DNA from: Bacteroidetes bacterium GWF2_33_16
Lineage (GTDB): Bacteria > Bacteroidota > Bacteroidia > Bacteroidales > UBA12077
Direction of reading: 5' to 3'
Length of the DNA: 64,000 bases
Assembly (NCBI GenBank): GCA_001768565.1
Contig: MEOE01000007.1
Coordinates: 62,001-126,000 of the forward strand
The notes beneath the pieces were generated by a model that saw only the letters and a list, made by a program, of their open reading frames with translations, was not told where the DNA came from and searched no databases. Shown piece after piece: positions 17,162 through 26,059 of this stretch (its first letter is position 1; each line of letters begins with the position of its first letter). A program made the position numbers and the translations under genes.

Positions 17162-19081
17162 ATGAGTAAATTAGATTCAAAAATACCAGAAGGTCCATTA
17201 GCAGAGAAATGGTCCAAATATAAAGCTTCAATGAAGCTTGTAAGCCCTTTAAACAAGAAAAAACTTGATATTATAGTTGTAGGAACAGGTATTGCAGGTG
17301 CTCCTGCTGCTGCATCGCTTGCCGAGCTGGGTTATAATGTTAAATCATTCTGTTTCCAGGATACTGCAAGACGAGCACATTCTGTTGCTGCCCAAGGAGG
17401 TATAAATGCAGCCAAAAATTATAAAAACGATGGAGATAGTGTTTATCGTTTGTTCTATGATATGATTAAAGGAGGCGATTTTCGTGCACGTGAAGCAAAT
17501 GTGTATCGTATCGCCGAAGTAAGTAATGCTATAATTGATCAATTTACTGCACAGGGAGTTCCTTTTGCCCGTGAATATGGAGGGACTCTTGCAAATAGAA
17601 CATTTGGAGGGGTTCAGGTTTCTCGAACATTTTATGCTCAGGGTCAAACAGGACAACAGATATTACTTGGAGGATATTCAGCTCTTAAGCGTCAGGTGGC
17701 TTTAGGAAAAGTAAAAATGTTTAGTCGTCGTCAAATGCTGGATCTTGTAATTATTGATGGTAAGGCTCGTGGAATAATTACCCGTAATCTTGTTACAGGC
17801 GAAATAGAAAAACATTCGGCCCATGCAGTTGTTTTAGCTACTGGTGGATACGGAACAATTTATTATTTATCAACGCTTGCTGTTAATTCAAATGGATCGG
17901 CTGCATGGCAAGCATATAAAAAGGGTGCATATTTCGGAAATCCTAGCTTTGTACAAATTCACCCAACAAGTATTCCTGTTTTAAATGATTATCAATGTAA
18001 ACTTACTTTGATGTCTGAATCGTTGCGTAATGATGGTCGAATATGGGTGCCTAAAGAAAAAGGAGACAAACGTAATCCAAATGAAATACCAGATGAAGAA
18101 AGAGATTACTTTTTAGAAAGACGTTATCCCGCATTTGGTAATCTTGTACCTCGAGATGTTGCAAGTCGCGCAGCAAAAGAAAGATGTGATTCGGGTTTTG
18201 GTGTAGGTAAAACCGGATTAGCTGTATATCTTGATTTTAGAGATGCAGTAAAAAAACAAGGAGAGAAAGCAATTAAGGGGAAATATGGAAACCTATTCGA
18301 TTTGTATGAAAAAATTACTGGTGATATTCCATACAAAACACCTATGATGATTTATCCTGCAGGACACTATACAATGGGAGGCTTATGGGTTGATTATAAT
18401 TTAATGACGACTATCCCAGGCCTATTTGCTATTGGCGAAGCTAATTTTTCAGATCATGGCGCAAATCGACTTGGAGCAAGCTCATTAATGCAAGGAGCCG
18501 GTGATGGATATTTTATTCTTCCAAATACAATATCTAACTATCTGGCCGATGAAATTTCTACAAAATTGCCATCAACAGATGCTCCTGAGTTCGAAGAGGC
18601 GGCAAAAGAGGCAAAAGTACGTCTCGATAAATTTTTAAGCATAAATGGTAAGCAAACAGCAACATCATTTCATAAGCGATTAGGACATATTATGTGGAAC
18701 TATTGCGGTATGTCGCGAAACGAAGAGGGACTTAAAAAAGCTCTTGTTATGATTGATGATTTGAAAAAGGAATTCTGGAGCGATTTAAAAATACCTGGAA
18801 AAGCAGACGAGCTGAATCAGGAGTTGGAAAAAGCTTCTAGAATAGCAGATTTTCTTGAGTTGGCAAGACTAATGGTTCTGGATGCATTAAACCGAAAAGA
18901 ATCATGCGGAGCACATTTCCGTGAAGAAAGTCAAACCGAAGGAGGAGAAGCCCAACGAATTGATTCTGAATATTCTTTTGTTGCTGCATGGGAATATCAG
19001 GGCGATGACAAAGAACCAGTATTGCATAAAGAAGAATTAAAGTTCGAAAATGTTGAAGTAAAAGTAAGAAGTTACAAATAG
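17162..19081 (+). CDS. sdhA: Succinate dehydrogenase/fumarate reductase flavoprotein subunit
   Basis: A 639-residue protein. The dinucleotide-binding [11 protein letters not shown] (from about residue 41) is followed by [11 protein letters not shown], where His 73 is the expected covalent FAD attachment site. Substrate-site motifs [13 protein letters not shown] and GHYTMGGLW, and the [11 protein letters not shown] helical region, fit the B-type branch of epsilonproteobacteria and Bacteroidota. It interconverts succinate and fumarate in the cycle and the respiratory chain. It is the middle gene of sdhCAB. Confidence 0.97.
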   Translation: MSKLDSKIPEGPLAEKWSKYKASMKLVSPLNKKKLDIIVVGTGIAGAPAAASLAELGYNVKSFCFQDTARRAHSVAAQGGINAAKNYKNDGDSVYRLFYDMIKGGDFRAREANVYRIAEVSNAIIDQFTAQGVPFAREYGGTLANRTFGGVQVSRTFYAQGQTGQQILLGGYSALKRQVALGKVKMFSRRQMLDLVIIDGKARGIITRNLVTGEIEKHSAHAVVLATGGYGTIYYLSTLAVNSNGSAAWQAYKKGAYFGNPSFVQIHPTSIPVLNDYQCKLTLMSESLRNDGRIWVPKEKGDKRNPNEIPDEERDYFLERRYPAFGNLVPRDVASRAAKERCDSGFGVGKTGLAVYLDFRDAVKKQGEKAIKGKYGNLFDLYEKITGDIPYKTPMMIYPAGHYTMGGLWVDYNLMTTIPGLFAIGEANFSDHGANRLGASSLMQGAGDGYFILPNTISNYLADEISTKLPSTDAPEFEEAAKEAKVRLDKFLSINGKQTATSFHKRLGHIMWNYCGMSRNEEGLKKALVMIDDLKKEFWSDLKIPGKADELNQELEKASRIADFLELARLMVLDALNRKESCGAHFREESQTEGGEAQRIDSEYSFVAAWEYQGDDKEPVLHKEELKFENVEVKVRSYK

Positions 19082-19153
19082 TTTTTAAGACACAAGATAA
19101 AAGTAAAAAGATAAAAGTCTTGATACTAAAAGCTAAAATCTAATATCTAAAAC
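19082..19153 (+). repeat. A-rich repetitive spacer between sdhA and sdhB
   Basis: The 72-base gap is built from near-repeats of GATAAAAG, TAAAAAG, CTAAAA and ATCTAA units and has almost no G or C. Similar low-complexity spacers recur in Bacteroidota intergenic DNA. It may be slippage-prone or influence sdhB expression; no function can be assigned. Confidence 0.4.
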
Positions 19154-19903
19154 ATGAAAATAAAATTAAATATCTGGAAACAGGAAAATCCTAAAGCAAA
19201 GGGACGATTTGAAAAGTTTGAGTTAGATGGCGTTGCCGAAGAAATGTCTTTTCTCGAGATGCTCGATTCACTCAATGAGAAATTAATTAAAGAAGGTCAA
19301 ATTCCTGTTGCTTTTGAACACGATTGCCGCGAAGGTATCTGTGGTTCTTGTGGATTATACATCAATGGTCGCCCGCATGGACCCGGCGATGAAATAGGTA
19401 CATGCCAATTGCATATGCGTGCATTTAAAGATGGCGACTCGATTACTATTGAACCATGGCGTGCAAAAGGATTTCCTGTAATAAAGGATCTTATTGTTGA
19501 TCGTAATGCTTTCGATAAAATTATGTCTGCTGGTGGATTTGTTTCTGTTGATACTGGCCAGGCTGCCGATGGTAATGCAATTCTTATTTCGAAGATTGCT
19601 GCCGACAAAGCATTTGATGCTGCAGCTTGTATTGGTTGTGGGGCTTGTGTTGCGGCATGCAAAAATTCTTCAGCTACGTTATTTGTTGCTGCTAAAGTTT
19701 CTCAACTTGCATTATTACCGCAAGGCAAAGTTGAAGCAAAACGCCGTGCTTTAAACATGATCGCCAAAATGGATGAGCTTGGATTCGGAAGTTGCACTAA
19801 TACTGGGGCTTGTGAAGCCGAATGCCCTAAAGGAATTTCAATCGATTATATTGCAATGCTTAATCGAGAGTATTTATGCGCATCGTTCTCCGAAGCAGAA
19901 TAG
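19154..19903 (+). CDS. sdhB: Succinate dehydrogenase/fumarate reductase iron-sulfur subunit
   Basis: A 249-residue protein. The [2Fe-2S] ligands lie in [10 protein letters not shown], and the C-terminal ferredoxin-like domain has [12 protein letters not shown] and [15 protein letters not shown] for the [4Fe-4S] and [3Fe-4S] centres. It passes electrons between FAD in SdhA and the hemes of SdhC. It is the last gene of the operon and is followed by two adjacent hairpins. Confidence 0.97.
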   Translation: MKIKLNIWKQENPKAKGRFEKFELDGVAEEMSFLEMLDSLNEKLIKEGQIPVAFEHDCREGICGSCGLYINGRPHGPGDEIGTCQLHMRAFKDGDSITIEPWRAKGFPVIKDLIVDRNAFDKIMSAGGFVSVDTGQAADGNAILISKIAADKAFDAAACIGCGACVAACKNSSATLFVAAKVSQLALLPQGKVEAKRRALNMIAKMDELGFGSCTNTGACEAECPKGISIDYIAMLNREYLCASFSEAE

Positions 19904-19911
19904 TAATTTGG

Positions 19912-19980
19912 ACTTTTCTAAAGACTAAGATCTTGGGAAAAGTAATTCTTTTTAATGACCTGTTGGGCTTCCTGACAGGT
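19912..19980 (+). terminator. Tandem hairpins ending the sdh operon
   Basis: The first hairpin pairs ACTTTTC (19912-19918) with GAAAAGT (19937-19943), plus an inner AAGA/TCTT helix, and is followed by TTCTTTTT. The second pairs ACCTGT (19958-19963) with ACAGGT (19975-19980). The first is the more likely terminator. Confidence 0.6.
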
Positions 19981-20023
19981 TTACTCATTTTTAATACAAT
20001 TGAAACAACGTAAATAGGATTAA

Positions 20024-20932
20024 ATGAATGTAATTGAGCTAAATCAGATCACAAAGACTTTTGAAAAAAATACAGCGGTTGATCATCTTGATCTGCAGGT
20101 TCCAAAAGGGAGTATTTATGGTTTTATTGGCCCCAATGGGTCTGGTAAGACTACCACTATTCGAATGATTATGAAAATTTATTATCCTGATAGTGGCGAC
20201 ATAAAGCTATTTAATGATGGGCAGTCAGTGAATTTGCAAGATCGCATTGGATATCTGCCCGAAGAAAGAGGGTTGTATAAAAAAATGAAAGTAAAAGAAC
20301 TTGTTACATTTTATGGCGAATTAAAGCAAGTACAAAATCCTGGTAGGGAAGCAGATTACTGGCTCGAAAAGTTTGATCTTACTAAATCTGCAAATAAAAA
20401 AGTTGAAGCATTAAGCAAAGGAATGAGCCAGAAATTGCAGTTTATTATCACCATAATTAATAAACCCGAACTGATAATTCTTGATGAACCTTTTAGTGGA
20501 CTGGATCCTGTAAATGCAGAGATTATAAAAGAAGTAATTCTTGATTTAAGAGCAAAGGGATCGACGATTGTATTTAGTACACATGATATGGGTGTTGCAG
20601 AAAAAATGTGCGATTTTATATTCATGATATATAAAGGGAAAAAAGTGCTTGATGGTACACTCGAATCTATTCAAAAGCTTTATGGGCAAGATACAATAAG
20701 GATTCAAACAGAAGGAGGAATGTCGGTTCTGGAAAATATTCAGGGAATTGAACGTATAAATGACTTTGGACAAATGCAGGAAATTAAAATGAATTCTGGT
20801 GCCGATTCCCAAAAAATACTGACCGAAATTCTTGCCAAAACAAAAGTGAGCAGATTTGAAATTACCGCTCCATCATTACACGATATTTTTGTTAGAATAG
20901 CCAGACCAGAAAAAACCGAAGAACATGAATAA
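20024..20932 (+). CDS. ABC transporter ATP-binding protein (NatA-like)
   Basis: A 302-residue cytoplasmic ATPase: Walker A GPNGSGKTT (36-44), the signature LSKGMSQKLQ, Walker B LIILDEPFSGLDP, and the switch His in STHDMG. The C-terminal 80 residues after the core match the regulatory extension of ABC-2 exporter ATPases of the NatA/YhaQ type. Its last 8 bases overlap the permease gene, so the two are translationally coupled. The substrate (sodium, drug or lipid) is unknown. Confidence 0.93.
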   Translation: MNVIELNQITKTFEKNTAVDHLDLQVPKGSIYGFIGPNGSGKTTTIRMIMKIYYPDSGDIKLFNDGQSVNLQDRIGYLPEERGLYKKMKVKELVTFYGELKQVQNPGREADYWLEKFDLTKSANKKVEALSKGMSQKLQFIITIINKPELIILDEPFSGLDPVNAEIIKEVILDLRAKGSTIVFSTHDMGVAEKMCDFIFMIYKGKKVLDGTLESIQKLYGQDTIRIQTEGGMSVLENIQGIERINDFGQMQEIKMNSGADSQKILTEILAKTKVSRFEITAPSLHDIFVRIARPEKTEEHE

Positions 20933-22238
20933 AATATTTATAATAGCTAAAAGAGAATATAAAGCAGCCGTAAGAACAAAAGCTTTCCTTGTTTCATTAA
21001 TCCTATTGCCCATTTTTATGGGTGGCGGATTATTGGTTTTCTCCATTATGAAAGACAATGTTGATATCGACAATAAAAAAATTGTTGTACTAGATTATTC
21101 CAAAACGTTGGGAGAACATCTGTTGTTAACTGCGGAGAACTGGAATAAAAGCGAAATATATAATGATAAGGGTGAGCAGATTGCCCCAATGTATTTTATT
21201 GAAATAATTCAACCTGATACAGTTAATCCCTTTCAACAGAAACTGGAACTAAGTGATAAAATCAGAAAAAAAGAGATCTATGGATTTGTTCAGATTGGTG
21301 CTAATGTGCTGCATCCTATTCCGGGTGATGAGCAATCCAGAATTTTATACTTTTCCGAAAACTCAGCAATTGATGAGGTTAGAGGTTGGATAAGTGGTAC
21401 TATTAACAACAAAATCAGAGAAATCAGAATAACAGAACTTGGATTGGCGCAAGAGAAAATAAAAGATCTGTTTTCATGGGTAAATGCCGAAGGAATGGGT
21501 TTGTTAAGTGTTGATAGCAAAACAGGACAAGTTATTGATGCCAAAAAGACAAACGAAATGCAAACCATATTTGTACCTTATGTATTGCTATTACTGATGT
21601 TTATGATGATTATGATGTCTGCCGTTCCTTTGCTTAATGCTGTAATGGAAGAAAAAAGCGAAAGAGTAGCTGAAGTTCTTCTAGGATCGGTTACTCCCTG
21701 GCAATTTATGATGGGAAAAGTTATGGGGAGCCTTGGAGTTTCACTTACAACTTCTGCAATCTATATCACAGGAATTATATTTACATTAGGAAAAATGAAC
21801 ATGACAGATATCGTTCCTTTTGATGTATTGCCATGGTTTTTTATTTACATGTTTTTAAATATTATAATGGTTGGTTCAATAATGGCGGCTTTGGGTGCAA
21901 CCTGTAATGATTCAAAAGATGCGCAGGCCATTCAGTTTCCTGCAATGTTACCAATAATTCTCCCCTTGTTTTTCATGATGCCTGTGATTATAAATCCTTT
22001 GGGGAAATTGGCAACAGGATTATCATTGTTTCCATTATGGACACCCATGATCATGTTGTTGCGGCAATCAACCTCGGTTACCATTCCTGCATGGCAGCCT
22101 ATTGTTGGATTAGTAGGAGTGATTCTTTTTACCATCTTATCTGTCTGGGCAGGTGCAAGAATATTCAGATCAACAATTATTTTGCAGGGTAAAAGACCAA
22201 AGCTGGGAACATTAATTAAATATTTAATCAAAGGCTAG
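20925..22238 (+). CDS. ABC-2 type permease (NatB-like)
   Basis: A 437-residue membrane protein. One N-terminal membrane helix (about 22-41) is followed by an extracytoplasmic domain of about 165 residues and then a cluster of five or six helices (about 212-425). The motif NAVMEEKSERVAEVLLGSVTPWQFMMGK is the hallmark coupling segment of NatB/YhaP-type ABC-2 permeases. It pairs with the overlapping ATPase gene to form an exporter. It ends at a strong bidirectional terminator. Confidence 0.92.
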   Translation: MNKIFIIAKREYKAAVRTKAFLVSLILLPIFMGGGLLVFSIMKDNVDIDNKKIVVLDYSKTLGEHLLLTAENWNKSEIYNDKGEQIAPMYFIEIIQPDTVNPFQQKLELSDKIRKKEIYGFVQIGANVLHPIPGDEQSRILYFSENSAIDEVRGWISGTINNKIREIRITELGLAQEKIKDLFSWVNAEGMGLLSVDSKTGQVIDAKKTNEMQTIFVPYVLLLLMFMMIMMSAVPLLNAVMEEKSERVAEVLLGSVTPWQFMMGKVMGSLGVSLTTSAIYITGIIFTLGKMNMTDIVPFDVLPWFFIYMFLNIIMVGSIMAALGATCNDSKDAQAIQFPAMLPIILPLFFMMPVIINPLGKLATGLSLFPLWTPMIMLLRQSTSVTIPAWQPIVGLVGVILFTILSVWAGARIFRSTIILQGKRPKLGTLIKYLIKG

Positions 22239-22255
22239 AATATATAGAATCTGCA

Positions 22256-22300
22256 AAAACAAAGGATGGAAAGTTCACTGAACTTTCCATCCTTTGTTTT
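22256..22300. terminator. Bidirectional terminator between convergent genes
   Basis: A perfect 21-base stem (22256-22276 with 22280-22300, core AAAGGATGGAAAGTTC) with a 3-base loop and A/T-rich flanks on both sides. It serves the ABC permease gene on the plus strand and the methyltransferase gene on the minus strand. Confidence 0.88.
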
Positions 22301-22317
22301 AAATACTAGCTTATTTT

Positions 22318-23484
22318 TTATTCCGAAGGTTGAGCCCCTGATTTACTAGCCTTTTTGCTACCCTGATACAGTTCGTATTTTTGTAGTCGGCATTCCATAG
22401 GGCCATTGAATAATTTTATCTTTCGTGATGTTCTGAGGCCAAAGAATTTTAGTGCTTCGTAATTAGCACTAATAATCCAGGCATCGCAACCTTGATAAAA
22501 ATGCTTTAAACGGGAGCCCATATCCTTATAAAAATTGATTATATCATCCACATGCAATCGTTCCCCATAAGGTGGATTAATAACCACGATTCCTTTTCCA
22601 GAAGTATGAGTGGTTTGGAAAAAATCGACACATTCAAAGTCAATAAGATCTAATACGCCTGCTCTTTTTGCATTTTCGATTGCAACGTCAACTATATAGT
22701 TGTCAGAGTCTCTTGCAAATATTTTAACATCAGAATGAATAATTTTTGAATTTGCTTCATTTTTAACATTATTCCAAATTTCTTCGTCAAAGTCGTTCCA
22801 TTTTTCAAAGCCAAATTTTCGGTTTCTGCCCGAAGGTATATTGTTAGCTAACAATGCTGCTTCAATTGGGAATGTGCCAGAGCCACACATAGGATCGATA
22901 AAATCACATTTTTTATCCCATTGCGAAAGCAAAATGATTCCTGCAGCAAGTACCTCGCTGATTGGTGCTTCACTTTGAGCTAGTCTGTAATTGCGTTTCC
23001 CTAACGAAGAGCCCGAGCTATCAAGAGAAACAATAACAGATTTGTCGTTAATATGCACATTAATTCGCATGTCAGGATTTGCAGGATCAACTGATGGTCT
23101 GATGCTAAATTTTTCCCGAAACTGATCGGCAATGGCATCTTTTGATTTTAAGGCAACATATTTGGAGTGACTAAAAATATCGCTGTGGGTAGCTCCATCA
23201 ATTGCAAAGGTATTGTTGTATGTAAAATATTCGCTCCAATCAATTTTTTTAATATTATCGTATAGCTGCTGTTCGTCGGCAGCAAAAAAGGAATGAATAG
23301 GTTTTAGAATTTTTACAGCTGTTCTTAAAAGCAGGTTGCTTTTATAAAGCATTGCTTTATTGCCTTTAAATCGTACTGCACGACTTAATAATTCAACATC
23401 AGTTGCACCAATCTCACGAAGTTCCGATGCAAGAACTTCTTCTAATCCAAATATGGTAGTGGCAATAATTTCAAATTTTTCCAA
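22318..23484 (-). CDS. THUMP-domain RNA methyltransferase (RlmL N-terminal type)
   Basis: A 388-residue cytoplasmic enzyme. An N-terminal ferredoxin-like/THUMP RNA-binding region (about 1-155) is followed by a Rossmann methyltransferase with the SAM-binding DPMCGSGTF (near 195) and the catalytic NPPYGERL (near 303), the signature of exocyclic N2-guanine methylation. It corresponds to the RlmL half of E. coli RlmKL (23S rRNA m2G2445); the RlmK half is absent, as is usual in Bacteroidota. It is a single gene with its own promoter. Confidence 0.9.
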   Translation of the reverse strand: MEKFEIIATTIFGLEEVLASELREIGATDVELLSRAVRFKGNKAMLYKSNLLLRTAVKILKPIHSFFAADEQQLYDNIKKIDWSEYFTYNNTFAIDGATHSDIFSHSKYVALKSKDAIADQFREKFSIRPSVDPANPDMRINVHINDKSVIVSLDSSGSSLGKRNYRLAQSEAPISEVLAAGIILLSQWDKKCDFIDPMCGSGTFPIEAALLANNIPSGRNRKFGFEKWNDFDEEIWNNVKNEANSKIIHSDVKIFARDSDNYIVDVAIENAKRAGVLDLIDFECVDFFQTTHTSGKGIVVINPPYGERLHVDDIINFYKDMGSRLKHFYQGCDAWIISANYEALKFFGLRTSRKIKLFNGPMECRLQKYELYQGSKKASKSGAQPSE

Positions 23485-23539
23485 TGTTTTATTTTTTAAT
23501 GATACCAGAAATTACCTGGTAGTAAATAGCTAATATTTT

Positions 23540-23571
23540 CCAAAAGTAAAGAAATTAAGACTACAACCCAA
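23540..23571 (-). promoter_or_regulatory. Promoter of the RlmL-type gene
   Basis: On the minus strand TTTG (23571-23568), a 20-base gap and TACTTTTG (23547-23540) form a good TTTG/TAnnTTTG promoter, with a leader of about 50 bases. Confidence 0.5.
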
Positions 23572-23655
23572 AAAAAACAGTTAGGCAGGATTCTGGTAAA
23601 TGAGAAAAAAGTACTTTTACAGATAGTTTAACGATATTTTGCCAAACAGAATAAA

Positions 23656-24870
23656 ATGAAAATTGCAATTATTGGAGGAGGTGCTGCAGGTTTTTTTTCG
23701 GCAATTGCCGCAAAGGAGAATTACCCTGATTCCCGGGTAGTAATTTTCGAAAAAGCGCAAAAAGTATTGGCAAAAGTAAAAATTTCGGGAGGTGGAAGAT
23801 GTAACCTAACCAATGGCTGTGATTCTATTTCAGAACTTTGCAATGCATATCCCAGAGGAGGAAAAAGTTTAAAAAAAGCTTTCCATGTTTTCAATAATAA
23901 AGATACAATACGATGGTTTGAATCCCGGAGCGTTCCTTTAGTAATACAGAGTGATAATTGTGTTTTTCCTTTTTCTCAAGATTCACAAAGCATTATCGAT
24001 TGTTTTTTGCGTGAAGCAAAAAAACTGAAGATCGAAATAAAAACAGGAATGGGAGTAAAGGCAATTCATCTGCGTAATGATTTATTAGAATTGGTATTTA
24101 TGCAACCGGATATTGCTCCGGAAATATTTGACAAGATTATTGTTACCACGGGTGGCTCTCCAAAAAGAGATGGATTAAACTGGCTGGAAAAACTAAATCA
24201 CAAAATAGAAAATCCGGTACCATCATTGTTTTCATTTAAAATGTCTGCCGAACCAATAACCCAGCTTATGGGTATTGTTATTGAAAGCACCCAGGTGAGT
24301 ATTCAGGGAACTAAAATAAAATCAGATGGGCCTTTACTTATAACACATTGGGGTATGAGCGGGCCAGCAATTCTTAAACTATCGTCATTGGGGGCGAGGG
24401 AGTTGAGTACAATGAATTATCATTTTAAAATTCAGGTAAACTGGGCAAACGAACAAAACAATGAAATTGTAATAAACGACCTTATCAATATTATTGATGC
24501 ACATCCTAACAAACTTGTTTCCAACTTAAGACCTTATGGATTGCAGGAAAGATTATGGCTGTTTTTATTGGATAAAATAGAAATCTCAGCCAACAAAAAA
24601 TGGAGTGAGCTTGGAAAAAAAGGAATTAATAAGCTTACGGCTGTTTTAACCAACGATATTTACACAGTGAATGGAAAATCGACCTATAAAGAAGAATTTG
24701 TAACCTGCGGTGGAGTAAGTCTGCAAAGCATCGACCTGAATACCATGCAAAGCAAAACCTGCAAAAATATATACTTTGCCGGCGAAGTATTAGATATTGA
24801 TGCCATAACAGGAGGTTTTAATCTACAAGCTGCCTGGACAACAGGTTATATTGCAGGGAAACTTGCATGA
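23656..24870 (+). CDS. HI0933/YhiN-family flavoprotein
   Basis: A 404-residue protein. The N-terminal FAD-binding IIGGGAAGFFSAIAA (from residue 4) and KVKISGGGRCN are hallmarks of the HI0933/YhiN family, and the C-terminal FAGEVLDIDAITGGFNLQAAW closes the flavin site. Crystal structures exist for the family, but the physiological reaction is not established. It is a single gene convergent with the DUF4249 gene; I see no strong terminator between them. Confidence 0.92.
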   Translation: MKIAIIGGGAAGFFSAIAAKENYPDSRVVIFEKAQKVLAKVKISGGGRCNLTNGCDSISELCNAYPRGGKSLKKAFHVFNNKDTIRWFESRSVPLVIQSDNCVFPFSQDSQSIIDCFLREAKKLKIEIKTGMGVKAIHLRNDLLELVFMQPDIAPEIFDKIIVTTGGSPKRDGLNWLEKLNHKIENPVPSLFSFKMSAEPITQLMGIVIESTQVSIQGTKIKSDGPLLITHWGMSGPAILKLSSLGARELSTMNYHFKIQVNWANEQNNEIVINDLINIIDAHPNKLVSNLRPYGLQERLWLFLLDKIEISANKKWSELGKKGINKLTAVLTNDIYTVNGKSTYKEEFVTCGGVSLQSIDLNTMQSKTCKNIYFAGEVLDIDAITGGFNLQAAWTTGYIAGKLA

Positions 24871-24971
24871 TTTCAAGATTTATATTTTCTTAGATAATTT
24901 ATATTATTTTACGTCCTCATTCTCATTGTTTTTCAACTTCTTCATATTTTGAATTACACATCATTTAATTA

Positions 24972-26042
24972 TTAAGGGTTTGGTTCTAATTTAATATAAC
25001 TTGTACTCATGTTGGCACCTGCAAATATACCAATGCCATTTTCAATATTGGTAAATATTTGAGTTGATTCTGCGTTAGTAATATATTGCGAATATCCTTG
25101 TGTGTAAACTGATTTATAGTACTTATAATATTCTTCACTAACATGCATTAATTCAACAACAAAATAGCCAAAATCATTTATCTCTTGTCGATTTATAATC
25201 TCAACCTGAACAATTTTGGTTTCTCCATTAAATGATTCATCTGCAAATAAAAATCCGGCAGAAGCATTATCAGAAACAAAATTCATCCCTTCAATATTAG
25301 CTTCTCCATACTTTAAATTATATAATATTGTCGAATTAAAATTAAATGAAAAACCTGCAGATCTATTCCATAAATCATCCATATCGACAGTATCCATAAT
25401 AAAATCAGTTGAACAAATTACTTTTGAAAACGACAGGTAGTAATAGTCGTCTGTAGATACTGGATCACTAAAGGAAATATGATAAACAGAATTATATAAA
25501 GTGTCAGAGTTGTTATAAATTAGTTCTTCATAGTTTATTACATCTTTCTGTTGTTCAATTGTAATTGGAATTTTTGTTGGAATATATGTTTTTGCTTTTA
25601 AGTCTTTATATCCAATTTTATTTCCATATTCATCCGGTAATTCTTTTATTTCAATTGAATAATATTTTCCTGCTTCTGAAATAAGCGATTCGTCTATAAA
25701 ATAATTTACATAATTGGTGGCATTCACTGATGTCCATGAATCATTATAAACTTCCTGTGATTTAGTTTCAAAATTGTTATATTGATTGCTATCGCAGTAC
25801 ATATTGATTTCTAAATTTTTATGATTTTCATATATGTAAAAAGGTTGACTAAAATATTTAATGTTGAATGGATATTCGGGGAAAGTATTTAGAGATTCAC
25901 ATAGGATTATTTTGGGTGATTTGCCCTCCATTAAAATACCATGCAAAACAATTTGAGATTTATCCATTTCAATTTCCTCTTCGCATGAAAATAGAGATAG
26001 GGTCAGAAACAAAATGATGATAAGGGGTGTAAGATTTTTCAT
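24972..26042 (-). CDS. DUF4249 surface lipoprotein
   Basis: A 356-residue protein. The lipoprotein signal ends in LFSC (Cys 20), directly followed by EEEIEMD, an acidic stretch that works as a lipoprotein export signal to the cell surface in Bacteroidota. The mature part is beta-rich with many Tyr and Asn. The family (DUF4249, beta-sandwich-like) is typically encoded right after a TonB receptor carrying an STN domain, as here (17 bases downstream). It is probably the surface partner of that receptor, much as SusD is for SusC; the ligand is unknown. Confidence 0.78.
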   Translation of the reverse strand: MKNLTPLIIILFLTLSLFSCEEEIEMDKSQIVLHGILMEGKSPKIILCESLNTFPEYPFNIKYFSQPFYIYENHKNLEINMYCDSNQYNNFETKSQEVYNDSWTSVNATNYVNYFIDESLISEAGKYYSIEIKELPDEYGNKIGYKDLKAKTYIPTKIPITIEQQKDVINYEELIYNNSDTLYNSVYHISFSDPVSTDDYYYLSFSKVICSTDFIMDTVDMDDLWNRSAGFSFNFNSTILYNLKYGEANIEGMNFVSDNASAGFLFADESFNGETKIVQVEIINRQEINDFGYFVVELMHVSEEYYKYYKSVYTQGYSQYITNAESTQIFTNIENGIGIFAGANMSTSYIKLEPNP

Positions 26043-26059
26043 TTGATTTTAGATTTGAA

